Of a DNA stretch of 35,011 nucleotides, positions 26,564-34,574 are shown piece after piece; within the stretch, counting starts at the first letter, position 1; every line of letters starts with the position of its first letter. Under the pieces are notes generated by a model. The model did not search any database and was not told the DNA's origin. It worked only from the letters and a program-made list of their open reading frames with translations. A program made the translations under genes and the position numbers. The DNA comes from Nitrospinales bacterium (lineage in GTDB: Bacteria > Nitrospinota_A > UBA7883 > JACRGQ01): assembly GCA_023248535.1 (NCBI GenBank), contig JAHFEJ010000026.1, forward strand, positions 1-35,011, given 5' to 3'.

Positions 26564-27826
26564 ATGGACAAGATAGTTATCGAAGGGGGCCGCCGCCTTG
26601 AAGGGGAGGTAACCATCGCCGGCGCGAAGAACGCCTCGCTGCCGGCCTTTGCCGCCACGCTGCTCTGCCCCGGCCCGTTTACGTTCACCAACGTGCCCGA
26701 TCTCAAGGATATCGATACCATCATCGCGCTGCTCAAGGATTTGGGGGCGGCCATCACCCGTCCCGAAAAAGGGGTGGTCGTTGTCGACACCGCCGGGCTA
26801 AAAAGCTACGAAGCATCGTACGACCTGGTGCGCACCATGCGCGCTTCGTGTCTCGTGATGGGGCCGTTGCTGGCGCGGATGGGCAAAGCGCGCGTGAGCC
26901 ATCCGGGCGGCTGCGCCATCGGCGAACGCCCGATCAACCTCCACCTCAAGGGTTTCGGGGCGATGGGGGCGCATACCGCGCTGGACGAAGGGTATGTCAA
27001 CATTACCGCCAATGACGGCCTGCATGGCGCGAAAATCTACTTCGATATCGTCACCGTCACCGGCACCGCCAACGTGATGATGGCGGCGTTGGCCGCGGAA
27101 GGCGCCACCACCCTGGAAAACTGCGCCCGGGAACCGGAAGTGGTTTTTCTGGCCGACATGCTTGTCCGCATGGGGGCCGACATCAAAGGGGCGGGCACCG
27201 ACCGGATTGTCATCACCGGCGGGCGTCCGCTCAAGGCGGTGGAGACCGCCATTATTCCGGACCGGATAGAAACCGGCACATTCATCGCGGCGGCCGCCAT
27301 CACCGGCGGGTCGCTCCGCATCAACCGGTGCAACCCGGCGGATTTTGAAGCGGTAACGATCAAGTTCATTGAAATGGGGTGCACAATCACCGAGGGGAAC
27401 GGCTGGATAGAAGTATCCGGCCCGAAGCGTCCCGCCGCGGTGGATATCGAGACCGCGCCGCATCCCAGCTTTCCGACCGATATGCAAGCGCAGGCGATGG
27501 CGGTGCTTGCCGTTGCCGATGGCACCAGCGTGATACACGAATCGGTTTTTGAGAACCGTTACATGCACGTGGCCGAACTCCGCCGTTTGGGGGCGGACAT
27601 CCGGATGAAAGGGGCGAACGCCTTCGTGCACGGCGTGCCGGGGCTTTCCGGCGCCACGGTGATGGCGACCGACCTGCGCGCCAGCGCCTCGCTCATTGTC
27701 GCCGGCCTCGCCGCGAAAGGGAAAACCTCCGTCCGGCGCGTCTATCACCTCGACCGGGGGTACGAGCGGATAGAAGAGAAGCTGAAAAAAACCGGCGCCC
27801 GCATCTCCCGCCAGCCGGATAAGTAG
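26564..27826 (+). CDS. murA: UDP-N-acetylglucosamine 1-carboxyvinyltransferase
   Basis: First committed step of peptidoglycan synthesis: transfers enolpyruvate from PEP to UDP-GlcNAc. The 420-residue protein shows VTIAGAKNASLPAFAATLLC with the catalytic K22 and N23, the active-site Cys C117 in SHPGGCAIGERPINLHLKG, and ITGGSLRINRC, ETAPHPSFPTDMQAQ and HESVFENRYMHVAELRRLGA. The loop carries Cys, not the Asp form that resists fosfomycin. It uses the product of the amino-sugar operon at 6.9-15.1 kb. It ends the plus-strand run and converges on the HD-GYP gene. Confidence 0.96.
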   Translation: MDKIVIEGGRRLEGEVTIAGAKNASLPAFAATLLCPGPFTFTNVPDLKDIDTIIALLKDLGAAITRPEKGVVVVDTAGLKSYEASYDLVRTMRASCLVMGPLLARMGKARVSHPGGCAIGERPINLHLKGFGAMGAHTALDEGYVNITANDGLHGAKIYFDIVTVTGTANVMMAALAAEGATTLENCAREPEVVFLADMLVRMGADIKGAGTDRIVITGGRPLKAVETAIIPDRIETGTFIAAAAITGGSLRINRCNPADFEAVTIKFIEMGCTITEGNGWIEVSGPKRPAAVDIETAPHPSFPTDMQAQAMAVLAVADGTSVIHESVFENRYMHVAELRRLGADIRMKGANAFVHGVPGLSGATVMATDLRASASLIVAGLAAKGKTSVRRVYHLDRGYERIEEKLKKTGARISRQPDK

Positions 27827-27871
27827 TCCGCGGCGAAAGTACGGCACATAAACGGTAAATGCGCCGATCCG

Positions 27872-29875
27872 TCAGCGGATCAGATTCTTGATGGCGATGA
27901 TTTCGTTGATGCCGGCTTTGAGCGCCTGGACGCAATCGGGCGCGAAGTGCTTTCCCGATCCCTGATCGATGATCTCCATCGCGTAGTCGTGGGACATGTC
28001 TTCCTTGTACACGCGGCGGGAGGTCAGCGCATCGTAGACGTCCGCCACCGCCACGATGCGGGCCGGCAACGGTATGCGTTCACCAGCCACGCGGTGGGGA
28101 TACCCGCTGCCGTCCCATTTTTCGTGATGATACCCGGCGATCTCGGAGGCCATCTCCAGGTAATCCGGCCCCTTCAGGATCATTTCCCCCACCGAGGAAT
28201 GTGTTTTCATGACATCGAACTCTTCATTGGTCAGCTTGCCCGGCTTGAGGAGGACGCTGTCGGCAATCGCCACCTTGCCGATGTCATGTAACGGCGCGGC
28301 GGCGTAAAGCTCGTTGATGAACCGCTCGTCGATGATGGCCGCGTACGTTCCGGTTTTGGCAAGTTCCTGCGCGACGATGCGGCAGTATTTCTGCATCCGC
28401 AGCAGGTGTTCGCCCGTTTCCGGATCGCGCTTTTCCGCCAGTTCCGAGAGTTTCACCATCATGGTCAGCTGTGTTTGCTTGAGGTCGTTCAGCAGCCGCG
28501 CGTTTTCGATCGCGGTGGTTGCCTGATATGCCAGCGATTTCAGAAGCTCGACATCCTGCTCGGTGAATGGCTGGCCGTCCGTTTTGTTAAAGACCGCGAT
28601 GACCGCCACGATGCCTCTTTTGCTTTCGATGGGGTGGGTAATGAGGTTCCGCACCGCAAAGGGGGGGGTAAAGCCCAATTCCGCCGCGGCGGTGGCAAAG
28701 CTGTTTTCGATGACCGGCTTGGCGTTATCGAAGGTCCTGGCCAGAATGCTTTGCGGTTTTATGATGGTGGCGCCCGGCATCTCAACGCGGGCGAACCCGG
28801 CCATCCCGGCGAATGATACCCGCTTTGTTCCCCCCATCACCGCCACGACTGATTGACCCGCTTCGAGCAGGCTGCGGCTGTAATCGGCGATGGAGTTGAA
28901 TATCAATTGCATGTCAAGCGTGCTGTTGATGCGCACACTGATGCGGTTAACCTGTTCGATCAGGGCCGACTGCCGCTGCAGGTCGGTAAACGTCGCCATC
29001 AACTCGCTCAACATGGTGTCCATTTCGCGCGTGGCGCGGAAGGTGGTCTCCATCTGGTCGAAGTGTTTCATGGCGATGGAGGCCAGCGATGATATGGTGG
29101 CGATTGAGTGCTGGTCGATTGACGTGAATGAACCTTTCAGGGGGTCGGTGGCGAAGATAAAGCCGACGAGCTTCGGCTCCTCATCCTGCTTGCGGAAGAG
29201 CAGCGGCACCACCATGAACGCCCCTTTGATTACGAGATCGGCTCCATTGTCCAAAGCGGTGATGGTTTCCGCAACCGTCTGGAACATCGAGGAACTCCGC
29301 TGCGTGCGCGCCACCCTCTCGAAAAGGGTGCCGCGCATGGCGTAGGCGCGATCCATAGCCGGCATATCTTTGCCCTGCTCGCGCAATGCAACCAGCCGTA
29401 CGACGTCATTCTTTTCCGTTACCGCCAACAGGCCGCACCGTTCCGTTTTGGTCAACGATTCCAGAGCCGAGAGCAGCAGCCGGTAGGATTCTTTCCGGTC
29501 ACCCGTCTGCAGCACCTGTTCGGCGAGGTTGCGGTAGACGTTGAGCTTGTCGTAATTCGCCAACAGCTCATGGGTCAGGTTCATCACCTCGGTGAAGTCG
29601 TTCAGCTTCGCTTGGATGAGCTGCTCGGCTTCCGCCATCGCCTTTTGGTCGCCATCTTTGTGGTAAATGTTAAGCCGGATGCCACCTTCGGCCCGTTGGC
29701 CGATAGAGGAAGTGAGGAGTGAATAATTGTGCTCTTCTTCTCCAGTGAGGTTGGAGAAAATATGCCCTTCCGTGTCGCTTTCGATCTCCACAAATACCTC
29801 TAGCATTTTAGAAACCGCGTTCAGGTACTCCAAGACTGAGGGATCGGATTGCAGCTTTTTATAAGCGGTAAACAT
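27872..29875 (-). CDS. GAF domain-containing HD-GYP phosphodiesterase
   Basis: A 667-residue predicted cytoplasmic signalling protein. Residues 1-120 are a helical region with no recognised domain. Two GAF-like domains follow at about 130-275 and 330-480, with a helical linker between them. The C-terminal HD-GYP domain carries the metal ligands in PLHDIGKVAIADSVLLKPG (H530, D531) and the GYHHEKWDGSGYPHRVAGE block near 582-600, then ARIVAVADVYDALTSRRVYK. HD-GYP proteins hydrolyse cyclic di-GMP, and the GAF domains probably sense a ligand. The full motif suggests activity. No transmembrane segment is evident. It is divergent from rarA. A GATCCG/CGGATC hairpin covers the stop (27866-27881). Confidence 0.9.
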   Translation of the reverse strand: MFTAYKKLQSDPSVLEYLNAVSKMLEVFVEIESDTEGHIFSNLTGEEEHNYSLLTSSIGQRAEGGIRLNIYHKDGDQKAMAEAEQLIQAKLNDFTEVMNLTHELLANYDKLNVYRNLAEQVLQTGDRKESYRLLLSALESLTKTERCGLLAVTEKNDVVRLVALREQGKDMPAMDRAYAMRGTLFERVARTQRSSSMFQTVAETITALDNGADLVIKGAFMVVPLLFRKQDEEPKLVGFIFATDPLKGSFTSIDQHSIATISSLASIAMKHFDQMETTFRATREMDTMLSELMATFTDLQRQSALIEQVNRISVRINSTLDMQLIFNSIADYSRSLLEAGQSVVAVMGGTKRVSFAGMAGFARVEMPGATIIKPQSILARTFDNAKPVIENSFATAAAELGFTPPFAVRNLITHPIESKRGIVAVIAVFNKTDGQPFTEQDVELLKSLAYQATTAIENARLLNDLKQTQLTMMVKLSELAEKRDPETGEHLLRMQKYCRIVAQELAKTGTYAAIIDERFINELYAAAPLHDIGKVAIADSVLLKPGKLTNEEFDVMKTHSSVGEMILKGPDYLEMASEIAGYHHEKWDGSGYPHRVAGERIPLPARIVAVADVYDALTSRRVYKEDMSHDYAMEIIDQGSGKHFAPDCVQALKAGINEIIAIKNLIR

Positions 29876-29988
29876 CCCGTCATTCTACCCTTTTTTACGG
29901 CGTTCCGCGTGGGGGAACTTTTTTGGCCGGCGGCGAACGGCTTGAATGCGCAAGAGTTGCCTTCCCCCGGCGGCAGCGCCGCGTTTGC

Positions 29989-29997
29989 TGGTATAAT
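29989..29997 (+). promoter_or_regulatory. Extended -10 promoter of rarA
   Basis: TGGTATAAT at 29989-29997 is a perfect extended -10 (TGn plus TATAAT) in the 162-base spacer between divergent HD-GYP and rarA genes. No -35 box is apparent, as is common for extended -10 promoters. The transcript would start near 30004, 34 bases before the rarA ATG. Confidence 0.6.
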
Positions 29998-30037
29998 TTT
30001 CAAAACGGCGCGGGTTTTTGTTTTCAATGGGAATCAG

Positions 30038-31381
30038 ATGGGAAAAAATCAGAATCTTTTCGGCGATGCGGGGGAAGAGTCCCAACCCCCTTCTCCAGTA
30101 GCCGTTCCTGGCGCCGTGCCGCTGGCGGAGCGGATGCGCCCCGCCGGTTTTGAAGGATTTATCGGCCAGGCGCATGTGGTGGGGAACGGCAAACCGTTGC
30201 GGCGGCTCATCGAGGAAGACCGCTTCGGCCCGCTGCTCCTCTGGGGCCCCCCCGGCACCGGCAAAACCACGCTCGCGCGCATCGCCAGCAATGTGAGCGG
30301 CAGGCACTTCCTTTCGCTCAGCGCGGTGGAGAGCGGCGTGAAGGAACTCAAGGAAGCGGTGGCCGCCGCCCGCTATCACGCCGCCAACGGTAAAAAGACC
30401 GTGCTTTTTATAGACGAGATTCACCGCTACAACAAAACACAGCAGGATCAGCTGTTGCCGCATGTGGAGAGCGGGCTTATTACGCTCATTGGAGCGACGA
30501 CCGAGAATCCCGCATTTGGGGTGATACCGGCGTTGCGGTCGCGCTGCACCATTGTGGAGTTGAGGCCGCTGACGCCCGGCGACGTGGCCGAAATAGTCAA
30601 ACGGGCGCTGACTGCCGAAGAGACGGTGCGGGGGTTCAGCGTGGCGGACGAAGTGGTTGTTCAGATAGCGCAATTGGGGGGCGGCGACGCGCGGCAGGCG
30701 TTGAACATCCTGGAGGCGTGCGCCAAGGCCGCCGAGGGGAGCGTCATCACCGCCGGACTGGTGGCGGAGGTGAGCCAGCGTGCGTTGTTGCGGTACGACA
30801 AGATGGGGGACGCGCACTTCGATCACGCCAGCGCGTTCCAAAAATCGCTGCGCGGATCGGACCCGGACGCCGCCATTTACTGGATGGCCCGGATGATAGA
30901 CGCGGGGGAAGACCCCCGCTTCATCGCGCGGCGGCTTATCGTCACCGCCGCCGAGGATGTGGGGAACGCCGACCCGACCGCGCTGATATTGGCGGTGGCG
31001 GCGGCGGAAGCGGTGGAAAAGATCGGCCTGCCCGAAGGGCGCATCCCGCTGGCGCAGGCGGTTCTGTATGTGGCCTGCGCGCCGAAATCGAACAGCGCCG
31101 TCACCGCCATCGACGCCGCGTCGGCACATCTGGCCGCGCACGGCACCGCGCCGCAGGTGCCGCAGCACCTGCGTGATACGCATTACAGCGATGCGAAGAA
31201 GTGGGGCTACGGCAAAGGCTATCAGTATCCGCACGGATTTCCGAATCACTGGGTGCCGCAAAGCTACCTGCCGGAAGGGATGGAGGATGTCCGCTTTTAC
31301 TCGCCGTCGCCGCACGGGCGCGAGGCGGTTTTTGAGGAACGCTTGAAAGGAATAAAGAAGAAGGAAGGGAAGGAGCCGTGA
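30038..31381 (+). CDS. rarA: Replication-associated recombination protein A (AAA+ ATPase)
   Basis: RarA/MgsA, a clamp-loader-like AAA+ ATPase acting at stalled replication forks. The protein shows the Walker A GPPGTGKT at residues 70-77 (LLLWGPPGTGKTTLARIASN), FIDEIHRYNKTQQDQLLPHV (Walker B), LIGATTENPAFGVIPALRSR (sensor 1 and Arg finger) and the C-terminal block RDTHYSDAKKWGYGKGYQYP. The frame is open from 29849, but the ATG at 30038 gives 447 residues and the usual RxxF-like N-terminus ahead of PLAERMRPAGFEGFIGQ. An earlier start would overlap the HD-GYP start region. It ends in a GTGA overlap with the next gene. Confidence 0.95.
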   Translation: MGKNQNLFGDAGEESQPPSPVAVPGAVPLAERMRPAGFEGFIGQAHVVGNGKPLRRLIEEDRFGPLLLWGPPGTGKTTLARIASNVSGRHFLSLSAVESGVKELKEAVAAARYHAANGKKTVLFIDEIHRYNKTQQDQLLPHVESGLITLIGATTENPAFGVIPALRSRCTIVELRPLTPGDVAEIVKRALTAEETVRGFSVADEVVVQIAQLGGGDARQALNILEACAKAAEGSVITAGLVAEVSQRALLRYDKMGDAHFDHASAFQKSLRGSDPDAAIYWMARMIDAGEDPRFIARRLIVTAAEDVGNADPTALILAVAAAEAVEKIGLPEGRIPLAQAVLYVACAPKSNSAVTAIDAASAHLAAHGTAPQVPQHLRDTHYSDAKKWGYGKGYQYPHGFPNHWVPQSYLPEGMEDVRFYSPSPHGREAVFEERLKGIKKKEGKEP

Positions 31382-31806
31382 AAGAAATTCGCGCCGAGGT
31401 TGTTATCGAGTCGCCGCCGCGGCGGGTGTGGCAGGTTTTTTCCGATTTCGCCGTGTACCCCATTTGGAATGTATTTTTGGTGCGTGTGACAGGGGAGGCG
31501 AAGCAGGGGGAGGAACTGGAAATCCGCGTTCAGCTCCCCGGCGCAAAACCGGCGGCGTACCGCGCTACGGTACTCAAACTGGATGCCGAAAAGGAACTCC
31601 GCTTGAAGTGGAAGGATTTTTTGAAGGGGGAACACATCTTTACGCTGGAACCCTTGGGGGAGAACATGGCCCGTTTCACGCAACGGGTGGAGTTCGGCCT
31701 TTTTGCCGGGGCATTCGCCGATAAAGAGATGATGGCGAAAACGGAGGAGATGTTCGGCCACATGCACCGCGCCTTGAAAGCCCGCTGCGAAGAAGCGGCG
31801 GAATAG
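31378..31806 (+). CDS. SRPBCC family lipid-binding-fold protein
   Basis: A 142-residue protein beginning KEIRAEVVIESPPRRVWQVF then SDFAVYPIWNVFLVRVTGEA, the N-terminal pattern of START/Bet v1-like SRPBCC proteins. Members bind hydrophobic ligands or act as small cyclases or chaperones, and the ligand here cannot be told. The GTG start at 31378 overlaps the rarA stop as GTGA, so it is coupled to rarA. There is no signal peptide. Confidence 0.8.
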   Translation: MKEIRAEVVIESPPRRVWQVFSDFAVYPIWNVFLVRVTGEAKQGEELEIRVQLPGAKPAAYRATVLKLDAEKELRLKWKDFLKGEHIFTLEPLGENMARFTQRVEFGLFAGAFADKEMMAKTEEMFGHMHRALKARCEEAAE

Positions 31807-31813
31807 CCCTGGC

Positions 31814-32143
31814 TCAGCTACGCGGAGTTTCCCGTAAAAGGGCTTCAGCTCCGTCTTTAAGGGGAGGAAGGTTTTCTTTGATTACCTTCCAAACCTGACT
31901 GTCATCAACCAAGTCATACCCATGAATGAGGATGTTCCGAAAGGCGATAATGCGGGGATAATCGCCTAGCCGTGCCGCCGTTTCCGCGTCATGGTGCGCA
32001 AGGCGGTTGATGGCTTCGCCGATGATCTCGAAATTCCGCTCCACTGCGGATTTTACCAGTTGGTTTGCGCGATAATCGGCCTGTTCCATTTTGGCGGTGG
32101 TTGCAATGATAAGGAGGCGCTTGCACGAATGTCTTCGATCCAT
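31814..32143 (-). CDS. hepT: HepT-like toxin, probably frameshifted near its N-terminus
   Basis: The frame from 32143 encodes SAVERNFEIIGEAINRLAHH and RNILIHGYDLVDDSQVWKVI. The RNILIHGY segment is the Rx4HxY ribonuclease motif of HepT (DUF86) toxins, with the Tyr that MntA partners AMPylate. The first residues (MDRRHSCKRL) do not fit the family. The family-like N-terminus lies in another frame, from an ATG at 32163 overlapping the mntA stop: MQRKSPKWIEDIRASA, then a one-base shift near 32116 into LIIATTAKMEQADYRANQLV. So the gene looks broken by loss of one base in a CC run, unless this is a sequence error. Confidence 0.75.
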   Translation of the reverse strand: MDRRHSCKRLLIIATTAKMEQADYRANQLVKSAVERNFEIIGEAINRLAHHDAETAARLGDYPRIIAFRNILIHGYDLVDDSQVWKVIKENLPPLKDGAEALLRETPRS

Positions 32144-32152
32144 TTGGGCGAT

Positions 32153-32464
32153 TTACGCTGCATAAAGGAGGCTTCGCGTCCGGTTTACTTCGTTGATGAA
32201 ATAAGGGTTTTTCAGCGCGGTAACCATAACCAAATCCACTTTAGCGCCCAGCGTTTTTTCCAGTTCGTCACGAAAGTCGAAATAATGCGACATCCACGGC
32301 CCCAAGTCGGCGCCGGACTGAAATTCCACGAGGAAATCAATGTCGGATTCACCGGGCCGAAAGGTTCCGTCGGAGGCCGAGCCGAAGACCTCCAGCCGGT
32401 TTATGCGGTATTTCGCGCATAGGCTTTTTATCGCCCCTATTTTGTTTTCCACTGAGCTGATCAT
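32153..32464 (-). CDS. mntA: MntA-like minimal nucleotidyltransferase antitoxin
   Basis: About 103 residues. The minimal nucleotidyltransferase motif is complete: LEVFGSASDGTFRPGESDID gives GSx10DxD, with a third Asp in GAKVDLVMVTAL. In MntA/HepT systems this protein transfers AMP to the HepT tyrosine and so silences the toxin. The ATG at 32464 has AGGA seven bases upstream. A TTG at 32482 is possible but lies within the -10 region. The gene precedes hepT, and the original hepT start overlaps its stop by 11 bases. Confidence 0.85.
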   Translation of the reverse strand: MISSVENKIGAIKSLCAKYRINRLEVFGSASDGTFRPGESDIDFLVEFQSGADLGPWMSHYFDFRDELEKTLGAKVDLVMVTALKNPYFINEVNRTRSLLYAA

Positions 32465-32481
32465 ATTTATTCCTGCCAGCA

Positions 32482-32490
32482 ATTATATCA
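32482..32490 (-). promoter_or_regulatory. Extended -10 promoter of the mntA-hepT pair
   Basis: On the minus strand TGATATAAT (32490-32482) is a perfect extended -10. Transcription would start near 32475, about 11 bases before the mntA ATG. There is no clear -35 box. Confidence 0.45.
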
Positions 32491-32535
32491 TCATCCCGTG
32501 GCGAAACAGGAAAGACCCCGTTGCGAAATTCCCGG

Positions 32536-33606
32536 TTATTCCATTTTGAAGCGGCGGCGGATGGCGAACAGGAGAAGCGCGAACGCGCTGTACATCAACG
32601 TGAGATGCAACAGCCCGATGAGGAAGTGGATTCCAGGCGTTGTTGGTTTATTCCATTCATAAAACGGGCGGAAGAGGTTAGTAAAGAGCATGATTGAGTT
32701 TGCCCAATAGTCGTTCCAGTTGAGGCTTTCAGCGGTAGAAAGGGAGATGGTCGCCACTGCAAACATAAAAGGAATCATTACGGTCTCTAATATATCTAAG
32801 ATTGCGCCGCTTTTTGTTCTGGATCGGCGGATTGCCAGAATTGCTATTATTCCAAGGATCATAAAGCCGATCAGTGCCAGATAAGTGAAAAAGAGGGAAA
32901 CGGCAGAAAATGGTGCGTCTGATAAATAAGGGAATGTATGGTTGAAAAAAAGAGGCGGAAACAATACCGCTTGGAATATAAAAAGCAAACCAACGGGACG
33001 GTAGATATTGCTGCCGTATTCAGAAACCGACTTGTAGAACCAAGAGATCACAATTTCTACCTCTCCCAAGTCACGGGTATTTAGCAGGCAATGCTGCTCC
33101 GCCGCATAAAAGATGGAGGCAGTACGCCGGCCCCCAGTTTCTTCCATCATTTCCTTTAGCAGTCGGTAATAGCCGTGGCTTACGTTAGGCTCTGCCGTGC
33201 CGCATTCAATTCCTGTGAAGTCGGTATTTGAATATAGCTTCGTGCCGTGCATGTTTGGCGCTTGCTTGAAAATTGCATTGGTAAAGCTGGTTGACGCTTT
33301 GAACTCTCGGCCCTCGAAAGTTGTTAGGCCAACGAAAGACGTGCCATCGAAGTAAACCTCCCCCTCAAATTCCCGAGAGGTATTTATATCATCCCTCTTA
33401 TTGCCGATGGCGGTATTTGCGGAAAAGTCCGCGAAGTCCTCGAATTTGGCTTGGCTAAAGATCGCGTGTTCCGCAAAAGTGGCATTGCTAAATTCTGCCC
33501 ACTGAGTGAAAGTGGTATAGCGGAAGTTGGTCCATTGCTTGAAGATGGTGTTGCCAAACATAGCCTCTTGTTTGAACGTGGTGCGGGTAAAATACACCAT
33601 TTGCAT
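32536..33606 (-). CDS. Pentapeptide-repeat protein with C-terminal transmembrane domain (5' end uncertain)
   Basis: Residues 1-75 and about 90-130 are tandem pentapeptides with Phe at every fifth position (TTFKQ EAMFG NTIFK QWTNF style), expected to form a right-handed quadrilateral beta-helix. The C-terminal half has about four transmembrane helices, including RPVGLLFIFQAVLFPPLFF and FLIGLLHLTLMYSAFALLLF. This architecture occurs in bacterial pentapeptide-repeat membrane proteins of unknown function. The first ATG in frame is at 33606, but the repeat pattern continues upstream (DDAFFNN, FTHWTFFDNSTFTQKAVF) to a stop at 33726 with no ATG, GTG or TTG in a sensible place. The 5' end may therefore be lost. 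The DNA is AT-richer than the genes to the left. Confidence 0.75.
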   Translation of the reverse strand: MQMVYFTRTTFKQEAMFGNTIFKQWTNFRYTTFTQWAEFSNATFAEHAIFSQAKFEDFADFSANTAIGNKRDDINTSREFEGEVYFDGTSFVGLTTFEGREFKASTSFTNAIFKQAPNMHGTKLYSNTDFTGIECGTAEPNVSHGYYRLLKEMMEETGGRRTASIFYAAEQHCLLNTRDLGEVEIVISWFYKSVSEYGSNIYRPVGLLFIFQAVLFPPLFFNHTFPYLSDAPFSAVSLFFTYLALIGFMILGIIAILAIRRSRTKSGAILDILETVMIPFMFAVATISLSTAESLNWNDYWANSIMLFTNLFRPFYEWNKPTTPGIHFLIGLLHLTLMYSAFALLLFAIRRRFKME

Positions 33607-33753
33607 GAAGGCGGTATCGCTAAAAACCGCTTTTTGTGTGAAGGTGGAGTTGTCAAAGAATGTCCAATGAGTGAAAATTATGTTGTTGAAAAAAGCGTCA
33701 TCGGGTAGTGTATCAGTTTGAATTTATCAGAAAATCCCCGGCCTTAGCGAATG

Positions 33754-33771
33754 ACAATACGCCTATATTGT
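33754..33771. promoter_or_regulatory. Inverted repeat, candidate operator
   Basis: ACAATA and TATTGT are perfect 6-base inverted half-sites separated by six bases, 33 bases before the ATG of the small basic protein. The right half overlaps TATATT, a possible -10 box. This is the geometry of a repressor site, but no regulator is assigned. Confidence 0.35.
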
Positions 33772-33804
33772 GGTACGTTACAAAATGAAAGTGGTGACAT
33801 CTCT

Positions 33805-34077
33805 ATGGCGAATTTAAGACCTAAAAGGCCGCGTGATTTCAACCAATTAGCGGCGTCGGTGGTAAAGGCCGCAACTGAGGGGGAAGTTGTGCCTGTTGAA
33901 AAGCCCAAGAACCCCCATGCAGTTGCTCTAGGCAAATTGGGGGGGGCAAAAGGAGGAAAAGCCACAGCAAGAAAATTAACTGCTAAGCAAAGATCGGAAA
34001 ATGCCAGAAAAGCTGTAACAGCCAGATGGAAGAAATATAGACAAAGCCAAAAACAATTCAAGGCTGGCCGTGAATAA
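33805..34077 (+). CDS. Small basic protein with KGG-like repeat region
   Basis: A 90-residue basic protein: MANLRPKRPRDFNQLAASVV, then ALGKLGGAKGGKATARKLTA and SENARKAVTARWKKYRQ. The pattern of an RPRDxNQLA N-terminus, a GGxKGGKAxAxxL centre and a (A/K)xxARW basic C-terminus is common in small bacterial proteins that are often labelled histone-like. Nucleic-acid binding is likely from composition but unproven. The frame is open from 33751. I choose the ATG at 33805 because it gives the conserved N-terminus and has GGTGA upstream. It stands alone on the plus strand between minus-strand genes. Confidence 0.75.
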   Translation: MANLRPKRPRDFNQLAASVVKAATEGEVVPVEKPKNPHAVALGKLGGAKGGKATARKLTAKQRSENARKAVTARWKKYRQSQKQFKAGRE

Positions 34078-34273
34078 GAAACCTAAGCCCTCAACACCAG
34101 CATCATCCCCCCCAGCACCATTAATATTTATACACCCCATTCGGCATCCGCGCCAATAACACAAAATACAGGGGGTCGAGAGGGGGTTCATCCCCCGGCT
34201 CTTTAAGCCATTAAAGGGAGTTAAGAGGGAACTGGATTATCACAAGAGGAGGGAAGAGAAGAAGAGAAAAGAA

Positions 34274-34295
34274 GGGGAATGCTTAACGCATCCCC
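34274..34295 (-). terminator. Intrinsic terminator of the small membrane-protein gene
   Basis: On the minus strand GGGGATGC and GCATTCCCC pair (one bulged base) around a 5-base loop, starting right after the stop codon. A pyrimidine-rich tract with many T follows (TTCTTTTCTCTTCTTC). It is a good rho-independent terminator. Confidence 0.75.
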
Positions 34296-34499
34296 TTAAT
34301 CGTCGTCGTCGGAGAAAAGGCCTTTTGATAATCCACTCAACCCGCCGTCAGACATTACAAGACCACCAGCCGCCATAGCAGAATCCCCCCGCTTCTCAAG
34401 CACGCCACCGACAGGCGCACCAACTATCCTTTCGTGGACAAACTGCACAACAACGGCAACAACCAAGACCGCCGCCAGCACCATAATAATAACTACCAT
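34296..34499 (-). CDS. Small single-pass membrane protein with acidic tail
   Basis: A 67-residue protein with an N-terminal transmembrane helix (residues about 2-20), then VQFVHERI, a Gly/Ser/Ala-rich segment and an acidic end SDDDD. AAGGAGG lies a few bases before the ATG, a near-perfect Shine-Dalgarno sequence. With its consensus promoter and its own terminator, it looks strongly expressed. The first 25 residues match the next upstream gene in register (VQFVxERI at 18-25 in both). I do not recognise the family. A phage or mobile-element structural protein is possible but unproven. Confidence 0.75.
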   Translation of the reverse strand: MVVIIMVLAAVLVVAVVVQFVHERIVGAPVGGVLEKRGDSAMAAGGLVMSDGGLSGLSKGLFSDDDD

Positions 34500-34530
34500 T
34501 GATTCCTCCTTGCATTCCTAAGTTATAAGA

Positions 34531-34559
34531 ATGATACCATGCTATGCCGAAATTGTCAA
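34531..34559 (-). promoter_or_regulatory. Near-consensus sigma-70 promoter
   Basis: On the minus strand a perfect TTGACA (34559-34554), exactly 17 bases, then TATCAT (34536-34531; 5 of 6). Transcription would start near 34524, giving a leader of about 25 bases before the 34499 ATG. It is the strongest promoter I see in the window. Confidence 0.8.
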
Positions 34560-34574
34560 CAGCAGATGCCGCTT

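Noticed and set aside
29849-30037. N-terminal extension of rarA back to 29849
   Set aside because: It would overlap the divergent HD-GYP start and add about 63 non-family residues. The extended -10 promoter at 29989-29997 would lie inside it.
33451-33708. An 85-codon plus-strand frame opposite the pentapeptide repeats, itself repeat-like
   Set aside because: Its repeat pattern is the mirror of the 15-base periodicity of the minus-strand pentapeptide gene, which has clear family features.
34168-34210. GGGGGTTCATCCCCC resembling a tRNA T-arm, as a possible attachment site
   Set aside because: The loop is only five bases, and no acceptor stem, anticodon arm or D-arm can be drawn around it.
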